Source: Bacillus sp. es.034
GTDB taxonomy: Bacteria > Bacillota > Bacilli > Bacillales > Bacillaceae_B
Length of the DNA: 64,000 nt
NCBI RefSeq assembly: GCF_002563655.1
Contig: NZ_PDIY01000001.1
Span: 4,208,501-4,272,500, forward strand
Direction: 5' to 3'
Shown piece by piece: positions 35,916 through 44,998 of the stretch. Below the pieces are notes generated by a model, which did not search any database, was not told the origin of the DNA, and saw only the letters and a program-made list of their open reading frames with translations. Numbering within the stretch: position 1 is the stretch's first letter; each line of letters begins with the position of its first letter. Made by a program: the position numbers and the translations under genes.

Positions 35916-37739
35916 ATGTGTGGAATTGCAGGCTGGATTGATTGGACAAGAGACCTTACAGATGAGGGACGGACCTTGAAGAATATGACCGATGCCATTG
36001 AGCACAGGGGACCGGATGCAGAAGGGAGCTGGCTGAAAGGTCATGCCGCACTCGGCCACCGCAGATTAATCGTCATCGACCCAGATGGCGGCAAACAGCC
36101 GATGCTCTATCAAAACGGTAAGAACACGATTGCTTTAACGTATAATGGAGAGCTTTATAACTATCTGGAGCTGCGTAATGAGTTGTCAGAGAAGAATCAC
36201 CGGTTTACAACAAATTCTGATACAGAAGTGCTACTGCACGCTTACCTTGAATGGGGCGAAGACTGTGTCCGTCATTTCAACGGCATCTTCGCTTTCGGGA
36301 TCTGGGATGAAGAGAAAGAAAGGCTAATGCTCGGTCGTGACCATTTGGGGGTAAAACCTTTATTTTATACGATAAAAGAGGACCAGATTTTGTTCGGCTC
36401 CGAAATCAAAGCCTTACTTGCCCACCCGGACGTTCAGGCAGAAATTGATACAAAAGGATTATCTGAAGTATTCGGACTCGGTCCGATGAAGACACCTGGG
36501 AAAGCCATTTTCAAAGATATATATGAAGTTCGTGCAGGCCATTATATGACCGCCACGAAAAATGATCGAGAGACCATTCAATATTGGAAACTTGAAAGCA
36601 AAGAGCATACGGATGATGTTGAAACAACTGTGAGAACCATTAGAGGTCTGCTTGAAGATACGGTCAAGAGACAACTGATCGCGGATAAGCCGCTCGTGAC
36701 CATGCTCTCTGGGGGCCTCGATTCAAGTGGACTCACGGCGATTGCAGGAAAGGAGTTCAAGGAGGAAAACAAGGTGCTTCCAACCTACTCCATCGACTTC
36801 GTGAACAATGAAGAAAGCTTCAAGGAAGATTTCCTGAGACGCGACCTTGATGAACCATGGGTAAAGCGCGTATCAGATCATGTCGGGACAGACCATACTT
36901 CGATTGTATTTGATGCGGAGAAACTAGTAGATAATCTCCTCACCCCTATGCGTGCAAGGGACCTGCCGGGAGTCGGCGAAATTGAGACCTCCCTCTACCT
37001 TTTATTTAAGGAAATGAAAAAAGAGGCCACTGTCGCATTATCGGGGGAATCCGCCGATGAAGTGTTCTCCGGGTACCCTTGGTTCCATCAGCAGGAATTC
37101 CTTGATGCCGATGTCTTCCCGTGGCTCCTGAATATTGGAGGGATTGCCGGTGTCCTGAAACAAGACTTGAAGGAGAAACTGAACATCAAGAAATATCAAA
37201 AGGAGCGCTATCAAGAAGCACTCGCGGAACTACCGGTATTAGAAGGGGAAAGCGATGTTGAAGCCAAGCAAAGAAGGATGTCGTATATGTTCATCACCCG
37301 CTTCCTTCCATTTATGCTGGACCGGAAAGACCGGGCAAGCATGATGACTGGCTTCGAAGTCCGGGTACCCTTCTGCGACTACCGCCTTGTTGAATACCTG
37401 TGGAATATCCCGTTTGAGATGAAGAATATCGATGACATCGAGAAGGGCATCCTCCGCCGGGCTTTTAAAGGATATCTCCCTGATGATGTGCGGAACAGAC
37501 GGAAGAGTGCCTATCCGAGTACGAAGGATGATGCGTATCTAGCAGGAGTCCAGAAGTGGATGACTTCCATATTAGATGATCCTTCTTCCCCAATTCTTGA
37601 GTTGATCGATGAAGAGGCTGTCAGAAAGATTGCAGACGGAGATAGCAGTCTTCCTGATTCCAGTGCAAAAGGTTTATTGGATTATTTAATCCAAGTGAAT
37701 GGATGGTTGAAAGAGTACAGCATTAAAGTGGCGATATAA
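35916..37739 (+). CDS. asnB: Glutamine-hydrolysing asparagine synthase
   Basis: 607 residues. The N-terminal class II glutamine amidotransferase begins MCGIAGW, with Cys2 as nucleophile. The C-terminal synthase has the ATP PP-loop SGGLDSSGL (about residue 266) and the later SGESADEVFSGYPWF. It makes asparagine from aspartate, glutamine and ATP in the cytosol. The ATG must be at 35916, since Cys2 has to be exposed; AGAAGG lies somewhat far upstream. Followed by a strong terminator. Several Bacillus paralogues exist (asnB/asnO/asnH), so the exact symbol is tentative. Confidence 0.93.
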   Translation: MCGIAGWIDWTRDLTDEGRTLKNMTDAIEHRGPDAEGSWLKGHAALGHRRLIVIDPDGGKQPMLYQNGKNTIALTYNGELYNYLELRNELSEKNHRFTTNSDTEVLLHAYLEWGEDCVRHFNGIFAFGIWDEEKERLMLGRDHLGVKPLFYTIKEDQILFGSEIKALLAHPDVQAEIDTKGLSEVFGLGPMKTPGKAIFKDIYEVRAGHYMTATKNDRETIQYWKLESKEHTDDVETTVRTIRGLLEDTVKRQLIADKPLVTMLSGGLDSSGLTAIAGKEFKEENKVLPTYSIDFVNNEESFKEDFLRRDLDEPWVKRVSDHVGTDHTSIVFDAEKLVDNLLTPMRARDLPGVGEIETSLYLLFKEMKKEATVALSGESADEVFSGYPWFHQQEFLDADVFPWLLNIGGIAGVLKQDLKEKLNIKKYQKERYQEALAELPVLEGESDVEAKQRRMSYMFITRFLPFMLDRKDRASMMTGFEVRVPFCDYRLVEYLWNIPFEMKNIDDIEKGILRRAFKGYLPDDVRNRRKSAYPSTKDDAYLAGVQKWMTSILDDPSSPILELIDEEAVRKIADGDSSLPDSSAKGLLDYLIQVNGWLKEYSIKVAI

Positions 37740-37744
37740 TCTGG

Positions 37745-37780
37745 AGGAGCCATGGGGACAGGCCCCCTGGCTCCTTTTTC
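37745..37780 (+). terminator. Intrinsic terminator of asnB
   Basis: Stem AGGAGCCA/TGGCTCCT with an inner GGGG/CCCC and a run of five Ts, directly after the asnB stop. Confidence 0.92.
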
Positions 37781-38009
37781 TATTCATGGGTGCTGGTACT
37801 GCGTCGAATTGTATAAGTATTTATCAATTTCCGGGGAAATAGTTGTAGAAGTATGTAAGATTATTGCCTATCGGATGTCCAGCCAGGCTAATGGTATCAG
37901 GATTGATTCATTCCCTGAAGCTTACCCTCATTTACTTTATCTTGCCTATCTCCTCACAAAATGGAATAATATACCTATGAATTTGTGTATTTCCAAGGAG
38001 GAATGACCT

Positions 38010-39794
38010 ATCCGCACTGAAACTGACGCCGAACATTATTTCCACACTACTGAAATAAGCACCTTCACCATTAATGAAAACGAAGACACACTCGTGTTCA
38101 GCACGAACCTAAACGGGACCTTTAATCTATGGGCCATGGATCTACCCCACTTGTTCCCTTATCGGTTAACGACTATTAACCAGAATAGCAGCCTCATCCA
38201 TATTCATCAAAATCAAATTGTCGCAACCTTCGAGAAGGATGGCGATGAAAATCAGCAATTGCATCACATGCCTATATCAGGAGGTACCCCTGTCCCCTTC
38301 CATGAAGAGGAATCCGGTTCCACTTGCTATCACGCCTGCTTTACAGATCAGGAAATGTACTACTCTACCAACTACGAAAACCCATTGTTGAACATCTATA
38401 AAACCGATTTACAAACGGGCCATACCACCCTTATCCAACAAGGTGATCATGTTCCGATCGTTGTGGTTGCCGCCTCTTCCGACGGGTCTTATGTCTTTAC
38501 TGAAACGTATTCAAACACACATGCCACTGCCTTTTACCAATCTGGTGGTAGTAAAGTGAGCCTGGTACCTGATGCTAAGACACCTCATACAATCAGTGAT
38601 GTATACATGACCAAGGATGTGATTTATTTCACCACTAATTTTGGAAAAGAATTTTCATACCTTGCTTCTTTTAACCTTTCAACCTATGAATTCCACCCTC
38701 TTTTTACATTAGATAAAGAAGAAATCACTTCGATCCAGTTCAATGAAAAATCGAATCAGATAATCATGACTTCTGAAAAAGGTGTAAGGGATCATCTATA
38801 TGTCTATGATTTGTCGACGTGTGAAGGAGAGAGAATCGATACCCCCTGCGATGTCGTCAAAAAAATGAAGGTAACCAAGAACGGAAACATCTTTGTGCTT
38901 GGAATTTCTGCTGACAAGACGGATACCATTTTCAAAAGGGAAACGAACGGCAGCTGGACACAGGTGACGAACACCAAAGTACTTGGCGTGCCTGAAGGTA
39001 ACATGATTAAACCGGCCATCGTCCACTACGAAAGCCACGATGGCCTGGAAATCGAAGCCCTGCTGTATAAACCGGAGAAAGCCAATGGATTCACTATCCT
39101 CTGGCCACATGGGGGACCCCAGAAAGCAGAGCGTATGATTTACAGACCTGTGATTCAGTACCTCGTCCAAAGCGGCTATACCCTCTTCGCCCCCAACTTC
39201 CGGGGCAGTAAGTGCTACGGGGCAACATTCGAGAAGATGGTGGAACGGAACTGGGGGGACGGGCCTCGACACGACTGTGTCGCTGGAATGGAATGGCTTA
39301 TACAAGGGGGTGTTGCTGAAAAGGGCAAAATCGTGGCGATGGGCGGAAGCTACGGTGGTTACATGAGTCTGCTTCTCGCAGGACGACACCCCGAGTACTT
39401 CTGTGGGATTGTCGACATATTTGGCATATCGAATCTATTAACCTTCCTGAAAAATGTTCCGCCAAGCTGGAGAACCCTTATGAATCAATTGGTGGGAAAT
39501 CCTGAAACAGACTATGAGAAGCTTGTAAGAGACTCACCTATTACCTATATCAACCATATGAATTCTCCCATGTTCATCATACACGGGGAGAACGATCCGA
39601 GGGTGAAGACCGAGGAGTCGGAGCGAATTGTAAGTGAATTGAAGAAAAAAGGGGTCTCTGTTGAGTACCTCGTGTTTCATGACGAAGGTCATGGTTTTTC
39701 TAAAAAGAAGAATGAAATGCGGGCTAATAAAGAAATTCGCAGTTTTTTGGATGGGCTGGTAGAGGCAAATCTTGAGGCTTGCCACAAAAGATAG
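38010..39794 (+). CDS. S9-family prolyl oligopeptidase-like serine peptidase
   Basis: About 594 residues. An N-terminal seven-blade-type beta-propeller region (1-340) is followed by an alpha/beta-hydrolase domain with nucleophile GGSYGGYMSLL, Asp in HGENDPRVK and His in DEGHGFSKK. The frame is open from 38007. The first conventional start (GTG 38094) would remove 28 residues of apparent protein (HYFHTTEISTFTINENEDT) and has no SD. AAGGAGG (37995-38001) lies 8 nt before ATC 38010, so I place the start there. Cytosolic, cleaving short peptides; exact specificity unknown. Confidence 0.85.
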   Translation: MRTETDAEHYFHTTEISTFTINENEDTLVFSTNLNGTFNLWAMDLPHLFPYRLTTINQNSSLIHIHQNQIVATFEKDGDENQQLHHMPISGGTPVPFHEEESGSTCYHACFTDQEMYYSTNYENPLLNIYKTDLQTGHTTLIQQGDHVPIVVVAASSDGSYVFTETYSNTHATAFYQSGGSKVSLVPDAKTPHTISDVYMTKDVIYFTTNFGKEFSYLASFNLSTYEFHPLFTLDKEEITSIQFNEKSNQIIMTSEKGVRDHLYVYDLSTCEGERIDTPCDVVKKMKVTKNGNIFVLGISADKTDTIFKRETNGSWTQVTNTKVLGVPEGNMIKPAIVHYESHDGLEIEALLYKPEKANGFTILWPHGGPQKAERMIYRPVIQYLVQSGYTLFAPNFRGSKCYGATFEKMVERNWGDGPRHDCVAGMEWLIQGGVAEKGKIVAMGGSYGGYMSLLLAGRHPEYFCGIVDIFGISNLLTFLKNVPPSWRTLMNQLVGNPETDYEKLVRDSPITYINHMNSPMFIIHGENDPRVKTEESERIVSELKKKGVSVEYLVFHDEGHGFSKKKNEMRANKEIRSFLDGLVEANLEACHKR

Positions 39795-39807
39795 AGAGCT
39801 TTTTATA

Positions 39808-40140
39808 ATGAGTAATATTGGCGTTTCTCTCATGCATATAAGTGCTTCCCTCATATGTATCGGTATCAGCATCCCGTTACTTTTAGGTAAAATCAAGATG
39901 AATACGTATTATGGAATCAGGATTTCAAAATCATTCGAATCTGATGAAGCCTGGTTTAAGATCAATCGATATGGGGCCTTGCAGATGATTGTATGGTCTG
40001 TCCCTTTATTTCTAATCGGAATCATCGTTCTGTTTTTGCCCCCTTTTACGGAGACAACTGAGGTTATTCTGGTGTTTTTACCGTGTATGTGGCTCGTTCC
40101 ACCTGTTGTACGAACTTTCTTTTATGCCAAAAAACTATAA
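39808..40140 (+). CDS. SdpI-family small membrane protein
   Basis: 110 residues with three TM segments and the SdpI signature KMNTYYGIRISKSFESDEAWFK (split, residues about 30-52) followed by INRYGA. In B. subtilis SdpI gives immunity to the SdpC toxin and signals to SdpR, but many SdpI-domain proteins have no known partner, and no sdpC-like gene is visible here. ATG 39808 is chosen over the upstream frame opening. It starts 13 bp after the S9 peptidase gene and probably shares its transcript. Confidence 0.8.
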   Translation: MSNIGVSLMHISASLICIGISIPLLLGKIKMNTYYGIRISKSFESDEAWFKINRYGALQMIVWSVPLFLIGIIVLFLPPFTETTEVILVFLPCMWLVPPVVRTFFYAKKL

Positions 40141-40154
40141 TCAGTTCATATATC

Positions 40155-40196
40155 AAAGGAGATTCGGCCACATAAATGCCAAATCTCCTTTTCTTT
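40155..40196 (+). terminator. Intrinsic terminator of the S9/SdpI transcript
   Basis: A 10-bp stem AAAGGAGATT/AATCTCCTTT with T-rich tail, just after the stop. Confidence 0.85.
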
Positions 40197-40253
40197 TAGG
40201 ACGTTTTTTTATTTCCCCCTTGTTCTGAAACCCGTTTCATACTTTATATTGAA

Positions 40254-40352
40254 ATAGAAGGTGAGAACTCACCTTTATATGATTGGCGTAACGCATCAGA
40301 TGCGGCGTGACAATCTTCCCTAAAAAGTGTTCATGTTCATTGAACACTTTTT
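40254..40352 (+). ncRNA. Candidate structured small RNA, three hairpins ending in a terminator
   Basis: A possible promoter (TTGTTC 40220-40225, 17 bp, TTTATA 40243-40248) would start a transcript near 40254. Hairpin 1 is AAGGTGAG/CTCACCTT (40258-40275). Hairpin 2 has outer stem GATTG/CAATC (40280-40284 with 40311-40315), a symmetric internal loop GCGTAA/GCGTGA, and inner stem CGCAT/ATGCG. Hairpin 3 is a 12-bp terminator AAAAAGTGTTCA/TGAACACTTTTT (40322-40333 with 40341-40352). There is no ORF, and the next gene has its own promoter. I do not recognise an Rfam family. Confidence 0.55.
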
Positions 40353-40426
40353 TACTTTATCCCCTTTTTAAATGAACATACTTACCAAACAAACCCTAGG
40401 GCAAGAATATTTTTTTGATAAAATGT

Positions 40427-40455
40427 TTGAATATTCTATAAATGGTTAGTATAAT
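40427..40455 (+). promoter_or_regulatory. Sigma-A promoter of the 67-residue IDEAL gene
   Basis: TTGAAT (40427-40432), a 17-bp spacer and TATAAT (40450-40455), about 28 bp before the ATG. Confidence 0.75.
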
Positions 40456-40482
40456 AGAAAAAAGGTCAAGGAGCTGATTTTC

Positions 40483-40686
40483 ATGAAGAAGTATTTGCTG
40501 AACTCACCACAGTCTGATGTAAATCACATGGATTCACTATTTGCAGAAATGATATTGGACGAGGCACTGCTGACATTTCGGAAAGAGCAAATCGCAAAAG
40601 GGATTGACCAGGCATTATGTAAGAGGAATAAAAAAGAATTCCTGCGGTTGACGGAGGAATTGAAGGAAATTCAGAGTGTGGGATAA
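40483..40686 (+). CDS. Small IDEAL-domain protein
   Basis: 67 residues, nearly all IDEAL domain (FAEMILDEALLTFRKEQIAK, then IDQALCKRNKKEFLRLTEEL). The IDEAL domain occurs in small Bacillaceae proteins and at the ends of a few regulators, and probably mediates protein contacts. AAGGAG precedes ATG 40483, with an own promoter and terminator. A second, longer IDEAL protein is at 45415-45747. Confidence 0.85.
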   Translation: MKKYLLNSPQSDVNHMDSLFAEMILDEALLTFRKEQIAKGIDQALCKRNKKEFLRLTEELKEIQSVG

Positions 40687-40707
40687 TTAAATATTTCAAT
40701 AAATAAT

Positions 40708-40757
40708 AAGAGGACCTTTCCCTATTGATTTGAAGTTGGGAATGGGTCCTCTTTTAT
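40708..40757. terminator. Bidirectional terminator between IDEAL gene and ABC exporter
   Basis: Stem AAGAGGACC/GGTCCTCTT with an inner CCC/GGG pair, and T run on the right. It lies between convergent genes. Confidence 0.8.
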
Positions 40758-40803
40758 GTTCTAAGAATCGTTTTCTTTTATACTAAATCTACCCTACATG
40801 ACC

Positions 40804-42576
40804 TCACGACACATAATCAATCGTCGCTCCGCCTATCTCCGCTTCCCTGCCAAAGAGTCTCGAATAGACCCCGGATTGATTCTGAAGAAGTTCAGCGTGT
40901 TTCCCTTGCTCTGCAATCCGTCCATCCTCCAGGACGACGATTTGATCCGCAGACAGGACCGTGGATAAACGGTGGGATACGATGATGATCGTTTGGTTCT
41001 TCCCTGCCCGCAGTACGGCTTCGTTGATCTTCGTTTCCGTGATGGGATCAAGGGCGGAGCTTGCTTCATCCAAAATAAGAATGGGAGCATCTTTAAGAAG
41101 GGCCCTTGCAAGGGACAGACGCTGCTTCTGTCCTCCGGAAAGCAGGCTTCCCCTTTCACCGACCGATGTAAAGAGCCCTTCAGGCAGCGTCTCGATCAGA
41201 TCACCGAGACCGCTGTCTTCGAGTGCTTTCAAGAGCTCCCCATCCGTCGCATCCCTCTTTCCGATTCGCAGATTATCAGCGAGTGTTCCACTCCTCAGCA
41301 TCACATCCTGGGTGACAATGGCCATCTGCGAACGCAGCCACGCTGTATCCCACTCCCGGATATCCCTACCATCCACTTCGATTCGCCCAACACCCGTATC
41401 GTATAGCTTGAACAAGAGATCGACAATCGTGGATTTTCCAGAGCCGCTCGGTCCGACCAATGCCCATTTCTCCCCGGCACCTATGGAAAAAGAAACACCC
41501 TTTAATACATTTTCATCTTTACCAGGATAAGAAAATGCGACGTCCTGTAGACGGATGCTTCCGATTGCCCGTTCACCGGCAAAGCCTTCAGACACCTCCG
41601 CTTCCGACACTTCCTCGCTAAGCAAAATTTCTGAACGATCCAACGCCGGACCGGTCCTTCTGACAGAAAGCCAGTTTCTGAGAAGCCTTTGCATCTCATT
41701 TGCCGCAATGGTCACGAGTCCGCCGGCCGTCAGCATCTGGCCACTTGTCAGTCCTTGGTTCCAGATTAAGAGTGTACTGATCAAATAGACCAGTCCCAGG
41801 GCAAATCCGTTATAACTCGCAATGACGACAACGGATTGCATCCTCGCTTTTAGTTCTTTCACCGAGTGCTGCACGAAACTGTCACGGATGGAGATGACGC
41901 TGTCCACTTCACTGTCCGATACGCCCATGACCCGTGACAGATGGATCCCCGTCACTGACTCTCTCAACCTTTCAAGATATCTCGACGCTTCTTTCCTCGC
42001 ATCTGCAGAGGCCAAACGTGTTCTTGCTCCAACGACATTAGAAGTCCAGTAGAAAATCACGCCAAGGACGACGCTTGTAATCATCAGATAGGGATGAATC
42101 CACAGGAGCACCAGGCTATAAATGAAGACCCCCTGCACGCTTGCCATGAAAGTGGACCCTTCCCACGCGAGGAAATTGTGAAGGGTGTCCGGATCATCCG
42201 ATACCCTCGCAAGCATTTCTCCCGTGGAATTATGATGGTAAAAAGAATACGGGACGACCTGCAGATGGCGGAACAGACGAAGCTTCTGCCAATTCGTCAC
42301 AGTCTTTGCGGTCTGATGACAGAAGTACTCGTCGATGACCATCATGACCAGATCCAATACTGCAGATAAAATCAGGAGCCACATCAATCCCCATAGCCAG
42401 TTGTAGTGTTCGTTCGGAATGATCGTATCCACAAGCCAGCTTAAGGCAAGAGTCGGGATCAATGCTGAAAACACCTGGCTGATCGCGATGACGACAGAAT
42501 CCGCGATGACCCATTTTTTATACGGACGGAGAAAGCTCAGCACTCTTCTGCCGTCGCGATTTTTCTTGGCGCTCAT
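40804..42576 (-). CDS. ABC exporter half-transporter B (ATPase fused to TM domain)
   Basis: 590 residues: six TMs (1-310), then an ATPase with Walker A GPSGSGKS, signature LSGGQKQRLSLARA, Walker B ILILDEASSALD and the switch His in SHRLSTV. All catalytic residues are present. Its ATG 42576 overlaps the stop of the upstream half-transporter, and AAGGGAG provides the SD. The pair resembles Bacillus YfiB/YfiC-type heterodimeric drug or lipid exporters. Substrate unknown. Confidence 0.92.
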   Translation of the reverse strand: MSAKKNRDGRRVLSFLRPYKKWVIADSVVIAISQVFSALIPTLALSWLVDTIIPNEHYNWLWGLMWLLILSAVLDLVMMVIDEYFCHQTAKTVTNWQKLRLFRHLQVVPYSFYHHNSTGEMLARVSDDPDTLHNFLAWEGSTFMASVQGVFIYSLVLLWIHPYLMITSVVLGVIFYWTSNVVGARTRLASADARKEASRYLERLRESVTGIHLSRVMGVSDSEVDSVISIRDSFVQHSVKELKARMQSVVVIASYNGFALGLVYLISTLLIWNQGLTSGQMLTAGGLVTIAANEMQRLLRNWLSVRRTGPALDRSEILLSEEVSEAEVSEGFAGERAIGSIRLQDVAFSYPGKDENVLKGVSFSIGAGEKWALVGPSGSGKSTIVDLLFKLYDTGVGRIEVDGRDIREWDTAWLRSQMAIVTQDVMLRSGTLADNLRIGKRDATDGELLKALEDSGLGDLIETLPEGLFTSVGERGSLLSGGQKQRLSLARALLKDAPILILDEASSALDPITETKINEAVLRAGKNQTIIIVSHRLSTVLSADQIVVLEDGRIAEQGKHAELLQNQSGVYSRLFGREAEIGGATIDYVS

Positions 42577-44312
42577 CCAATCAACTCCCTTTCAAGCTCG
42601 CTGTATTGAGCCCTGTATAATTCATAATACTTCCCTTGCATCAGAAGCAGTTCTTCATGAGTGCCTTTTTCCGCCACGACTCCTCCATCGAGAAGAATGA
42701 TGACATCCGCGTTCCTTACGGTGACAAGACGGTGAGCGATGGTGATCGTGGTCCGTCCCGGAATCAGTTTTTCCAAGGAAGCCTGCACCCGCTCCTCCGT
42801 TTCCCCGTCAAGGGAAGAAGTCGCTTCATCGAAGATCAGGACAGGCGGCTGTCTGAGGATGGCACGAGCCATGGCCACCCTTTGCCTCTGTCCGCCTGAA
42901 AGCTTCAATCCCCTCTCCCCTACGATTGTTTCATATCCTTCCTCCAGTGAAAGGATCAATTCCTTCAATCCTGCCGCTTCTACTGCCTGATCGAGTTCTT
43001 CTATCCTCGCATCGGGTTTTCCGTATAACAGATTCTGCCTTAATGTACTATTCAATAGAAACGTCTCCTGAGAAACGACCCCTACCTGCTGGCGGAAGCT
43101 GTTCCGATTATAGTCGAATAGATTCTTATCATCGATCATCACCGAACCCTGCTGCGGTTCATAGAGTCCCAGTAACAGCTGGACAAGCGTACTCTTCCCT
43201 CCGCCGCTCGTTCCGACGATCCCAATATGGTTCCCCTCATCGAGGGACAACGAGACGCCTTTTAACACCTGTTTATTCGTCCCGGGATACGAAAACCAAA
43301 GATTCTGCAAGTCTATTTTTCCTTTAACAGGACCAAATGCAGGAAGCTTCTCCTCATGTTCTTCAGGCAGATCGAAATATTCGTAAATCCGCTGAAGAGC
43401 CGGAATCGCCTGTTGAATCGTCAAGGCATGTTCTGCCATGGATCTCACCGGTAAAAACATGATGGGAATGAAGCTCAGACAGGCAACGAGCGTCCCTATC
43501 GTGATCGTTCCATCCCAGATCGCCCAGCCTCCGATCAGCATGACGACACCCGGTGCTGCGATATTAAAGAGATTCCCGAGGCGCCAGTTCACCTTTCCGA
43601 TCAGTGCTGCCCGAATCGAGAATTGCTTCCAATCACTCAGCTTCTTCTCCTGAGTGCCAACTTCCACATCCTGCGTCTGATAGGTCCTTACCAATCGTAC
43701 ACTTTCAATGCTTTCCTGCAGATGCTGATACATGTCTGCACTCATCTCACGCTGGACCGCGCTCATCTTCCGCATTTTTTTACCCAATGTAAAGGAAGGG
43801 ATGATATAAATGGCAAAAACCGCGAACATGACAATCGCCGCAGGCCAGAATAAAACAAACACCGTGGAAAAGGCAGCGACCGCTCCCACTACTTGCTGCA
43901 GGATACGGGGAACGACCGTATTGTTCAGGTTCTGAATCGATTCCACATCATGTGTCAAACGGAAAAGCATATCCCCTCTCGGCGTCTTCGAGAAAAACGA
44001 CATCGGAGTCCGGTGCAGCTTTCTGAACGCCCGGATCTGCATATCTGTGATCACATCAAGGCCGATCTTCACCTGCACATATTCCTGCATCGTTTCGAAC
44101 AGGGATTTACCGAGATAGGCACCGAGAATCCCGCCTACTACCCATACAAGAAAATTCAGATCCCCTCCGACAATGACGTCATCCACCAATCGTTTCACAA
44201 GAATCGACGGCACGATTGTAAAGAGTCCGCCGATGACGGAAAACACGAGTGCCACCAAAAGCTTCCTCCAATAAGGTTTAAAATGGTTTAACGTTATTTT
44301 TAATAAGTTCAT
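42573..44312 (-). CDS. ABC exporter half-transporter A (ATPase fused to TM domain)
   Basis: 579 residues. The TM domain is at about 1-320; the ATPase has Walker A GTSGGGKS, signature LSGGQRQRVAMARA, Walker B VLIFDEATSSLD and His in AHRLVTV. ATG 44312 is chosen for GGAGGGGG directly upstream; the frame extends to 44414 without an SD. First gene of the two-gene exporter operon, translationally coupled (ATGA) to the next. Both halves keep catalytic Glu, so neither ATP site looks degenerate. Confidence 0.92.
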   Translation of the reverse strand: MNLLKITLNHFKPYWRKLLVALVFSVIGGLFTIVPSILVKRLVDDVIVGGDLNFLVWVVGGILGAYLGKSLFETMQEYVQVKIGLDVITDMQIRAFRKLHRTPMSFFSKTPRGDMLFRLTHDVESIQNLNNTVVPRILQQVVGAVAAFSTVFVLFWPAAIVMFAVFAIYIIPSFTLGKKMRKMSAVQREMSADMYQHLQESIESVRLVRTYQTQDVEVGTQEKKLSDWKQFSIRAALIGKVNWRLGNLFNIAAPGVVMLIGGWAIWDGTITIGTLVACLSFIPIMFLPVRSMAEHALTIQQAIPALQRIYEYFDLPEEHEEKLPAFGPVKGKIDLQNLWFSYPGTNKQVLKGVSLSLDEGNHIGIVGTSGGGKSTLVQLLLGLYEPQQGSVMIDDKNLFDYNRNSFRQQVGVVSQETFLLNSTLRQNLLYGKPDARIEELDQAVEAAGLKELILSLEEGYETIVGERGLKLSGGQRQRVAMARAILRQPPVLIFDEATSSLDGETEERVQASLEKLIPGRTTITIAHRLVTVRNADVIILLDGGVVAEKGTHEELLLMQGKYYELYRAQYSELERELIG

Positions 44313-44461
44313 GTAGAACCCCCTCCAAAATTCTATTTTATACCAACAGATGAAAATATTCACTATAATTTGAATACAGTATAAATTAAGTATATTCATC
44401 CTTTCAGTCACCATCTTCGGTCGATGGGGCGTATGGGTTCTACGACTTTTGGATGAAGAAA

Positions 44462-44489
44462 AAGCTGATCCCCGACGTGGGATCAGCTT
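44462..44489 (-). terminator. Orphan terminator behind a gene remnant
   Basis: An 11-bp perfect stem AAGCTGATCCC/GGGATCAGCTT with Ts on the minus strand. It follows the stop of the remnant at 44496. Confidence 0.8.
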
Positions 44490-44495
44490 ATCCTA

Positions 44496-44630
44496 TCACT
44501 CAATATAGCCACTCAGGTTCTTTCCGCGAATATCGTCCCCATTCACCCATTCCTGTAAGTTCACGTCCAGAACCTCCTTGCACCCTGCAATGGTTGTAAG
44601 GATTCTTGAATCAGGCGTAAGTTTCCATAG
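44496..44630 (-). pseudogene. C-terminal remnant of an unrecognised gene
   Basis: 44 sense codons in frame end at TGA 44496-44498, just before an intact terminator. They read WKLTPDSRILTTIAGCKEV, then LDVNLQEWVNGDDIRG and KNLSGYIE. This looks like real protein, but there is no start codon with an SD, and an in-frame TAA (44631-44633) closes the upstream side. The most likely reading is the tail of a gene whose 5' part was deleted. Family not recognised. Confidence 0.55.
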
Positions 44631-44755
44631 TTAGCTCAAAATCTGGCTTACGAGCATATCTATAAATTTTAATTAATGATCTCCAATGTCCTCAAAATCC
44701 AATTGATAACTATACCTATTTAGTGTAATATTACACAAAAGGAGTGATTTTTACA

Positions 44756-44998
44756 TTGGATATCTTGTTCATGATTTTAGTTGGCTTTCCGATTTTATCA
44801 ATCATTACAGGAATTTTAGGATATTTCTTATTTAATAACCTCTTTGTCTCACCTATATTCGTCCTTCTATCTGCGCTTGTTGCCACGTTTACTGTTTTCA
44901 ATGATTCGTTTCTGCTATGGGTATTTGTGTATACCTGCTTAGCTTTTCTTTCTGGTTTGGGGATAAAAATCTTTAAAGAAAATAAGGGGTCAATATGA
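44756..44998 (+). CDS. DUF2651 (YbeF-like) small membrane protein
   Basis: 81 residues from TTG 44756 (MDILFMILVGFPILSII) with about three TM segments. AAAGGAG lies 12 nt upstream; GTG 44744 is too close to it. It matches the DUF2651/YbeF family of Bacillus. Function unknown. It overlaps the next membrane-protein gene by 4 bp (ATGA). Confidence 0.75.
   Translation: MDILFMILVGFPILSIITGILGYFLFNNLFVSPIFVLLSALVATFTVFNDSFLLWVFVYTCLAFLSGLGIKIFKENKGSI

Noticed and set aside
37752..38006. 84-codon frame after asnB as a gene
   Set aside because: It begins inside the asnB terminator, lacks an SD and shows no protein-like character.
38796..39389. 197-codon minus-strand frame opposite the S9 peptidase
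   Set aside because: It is antisense to the catalytic domain, with no SD and no recognisable motif.
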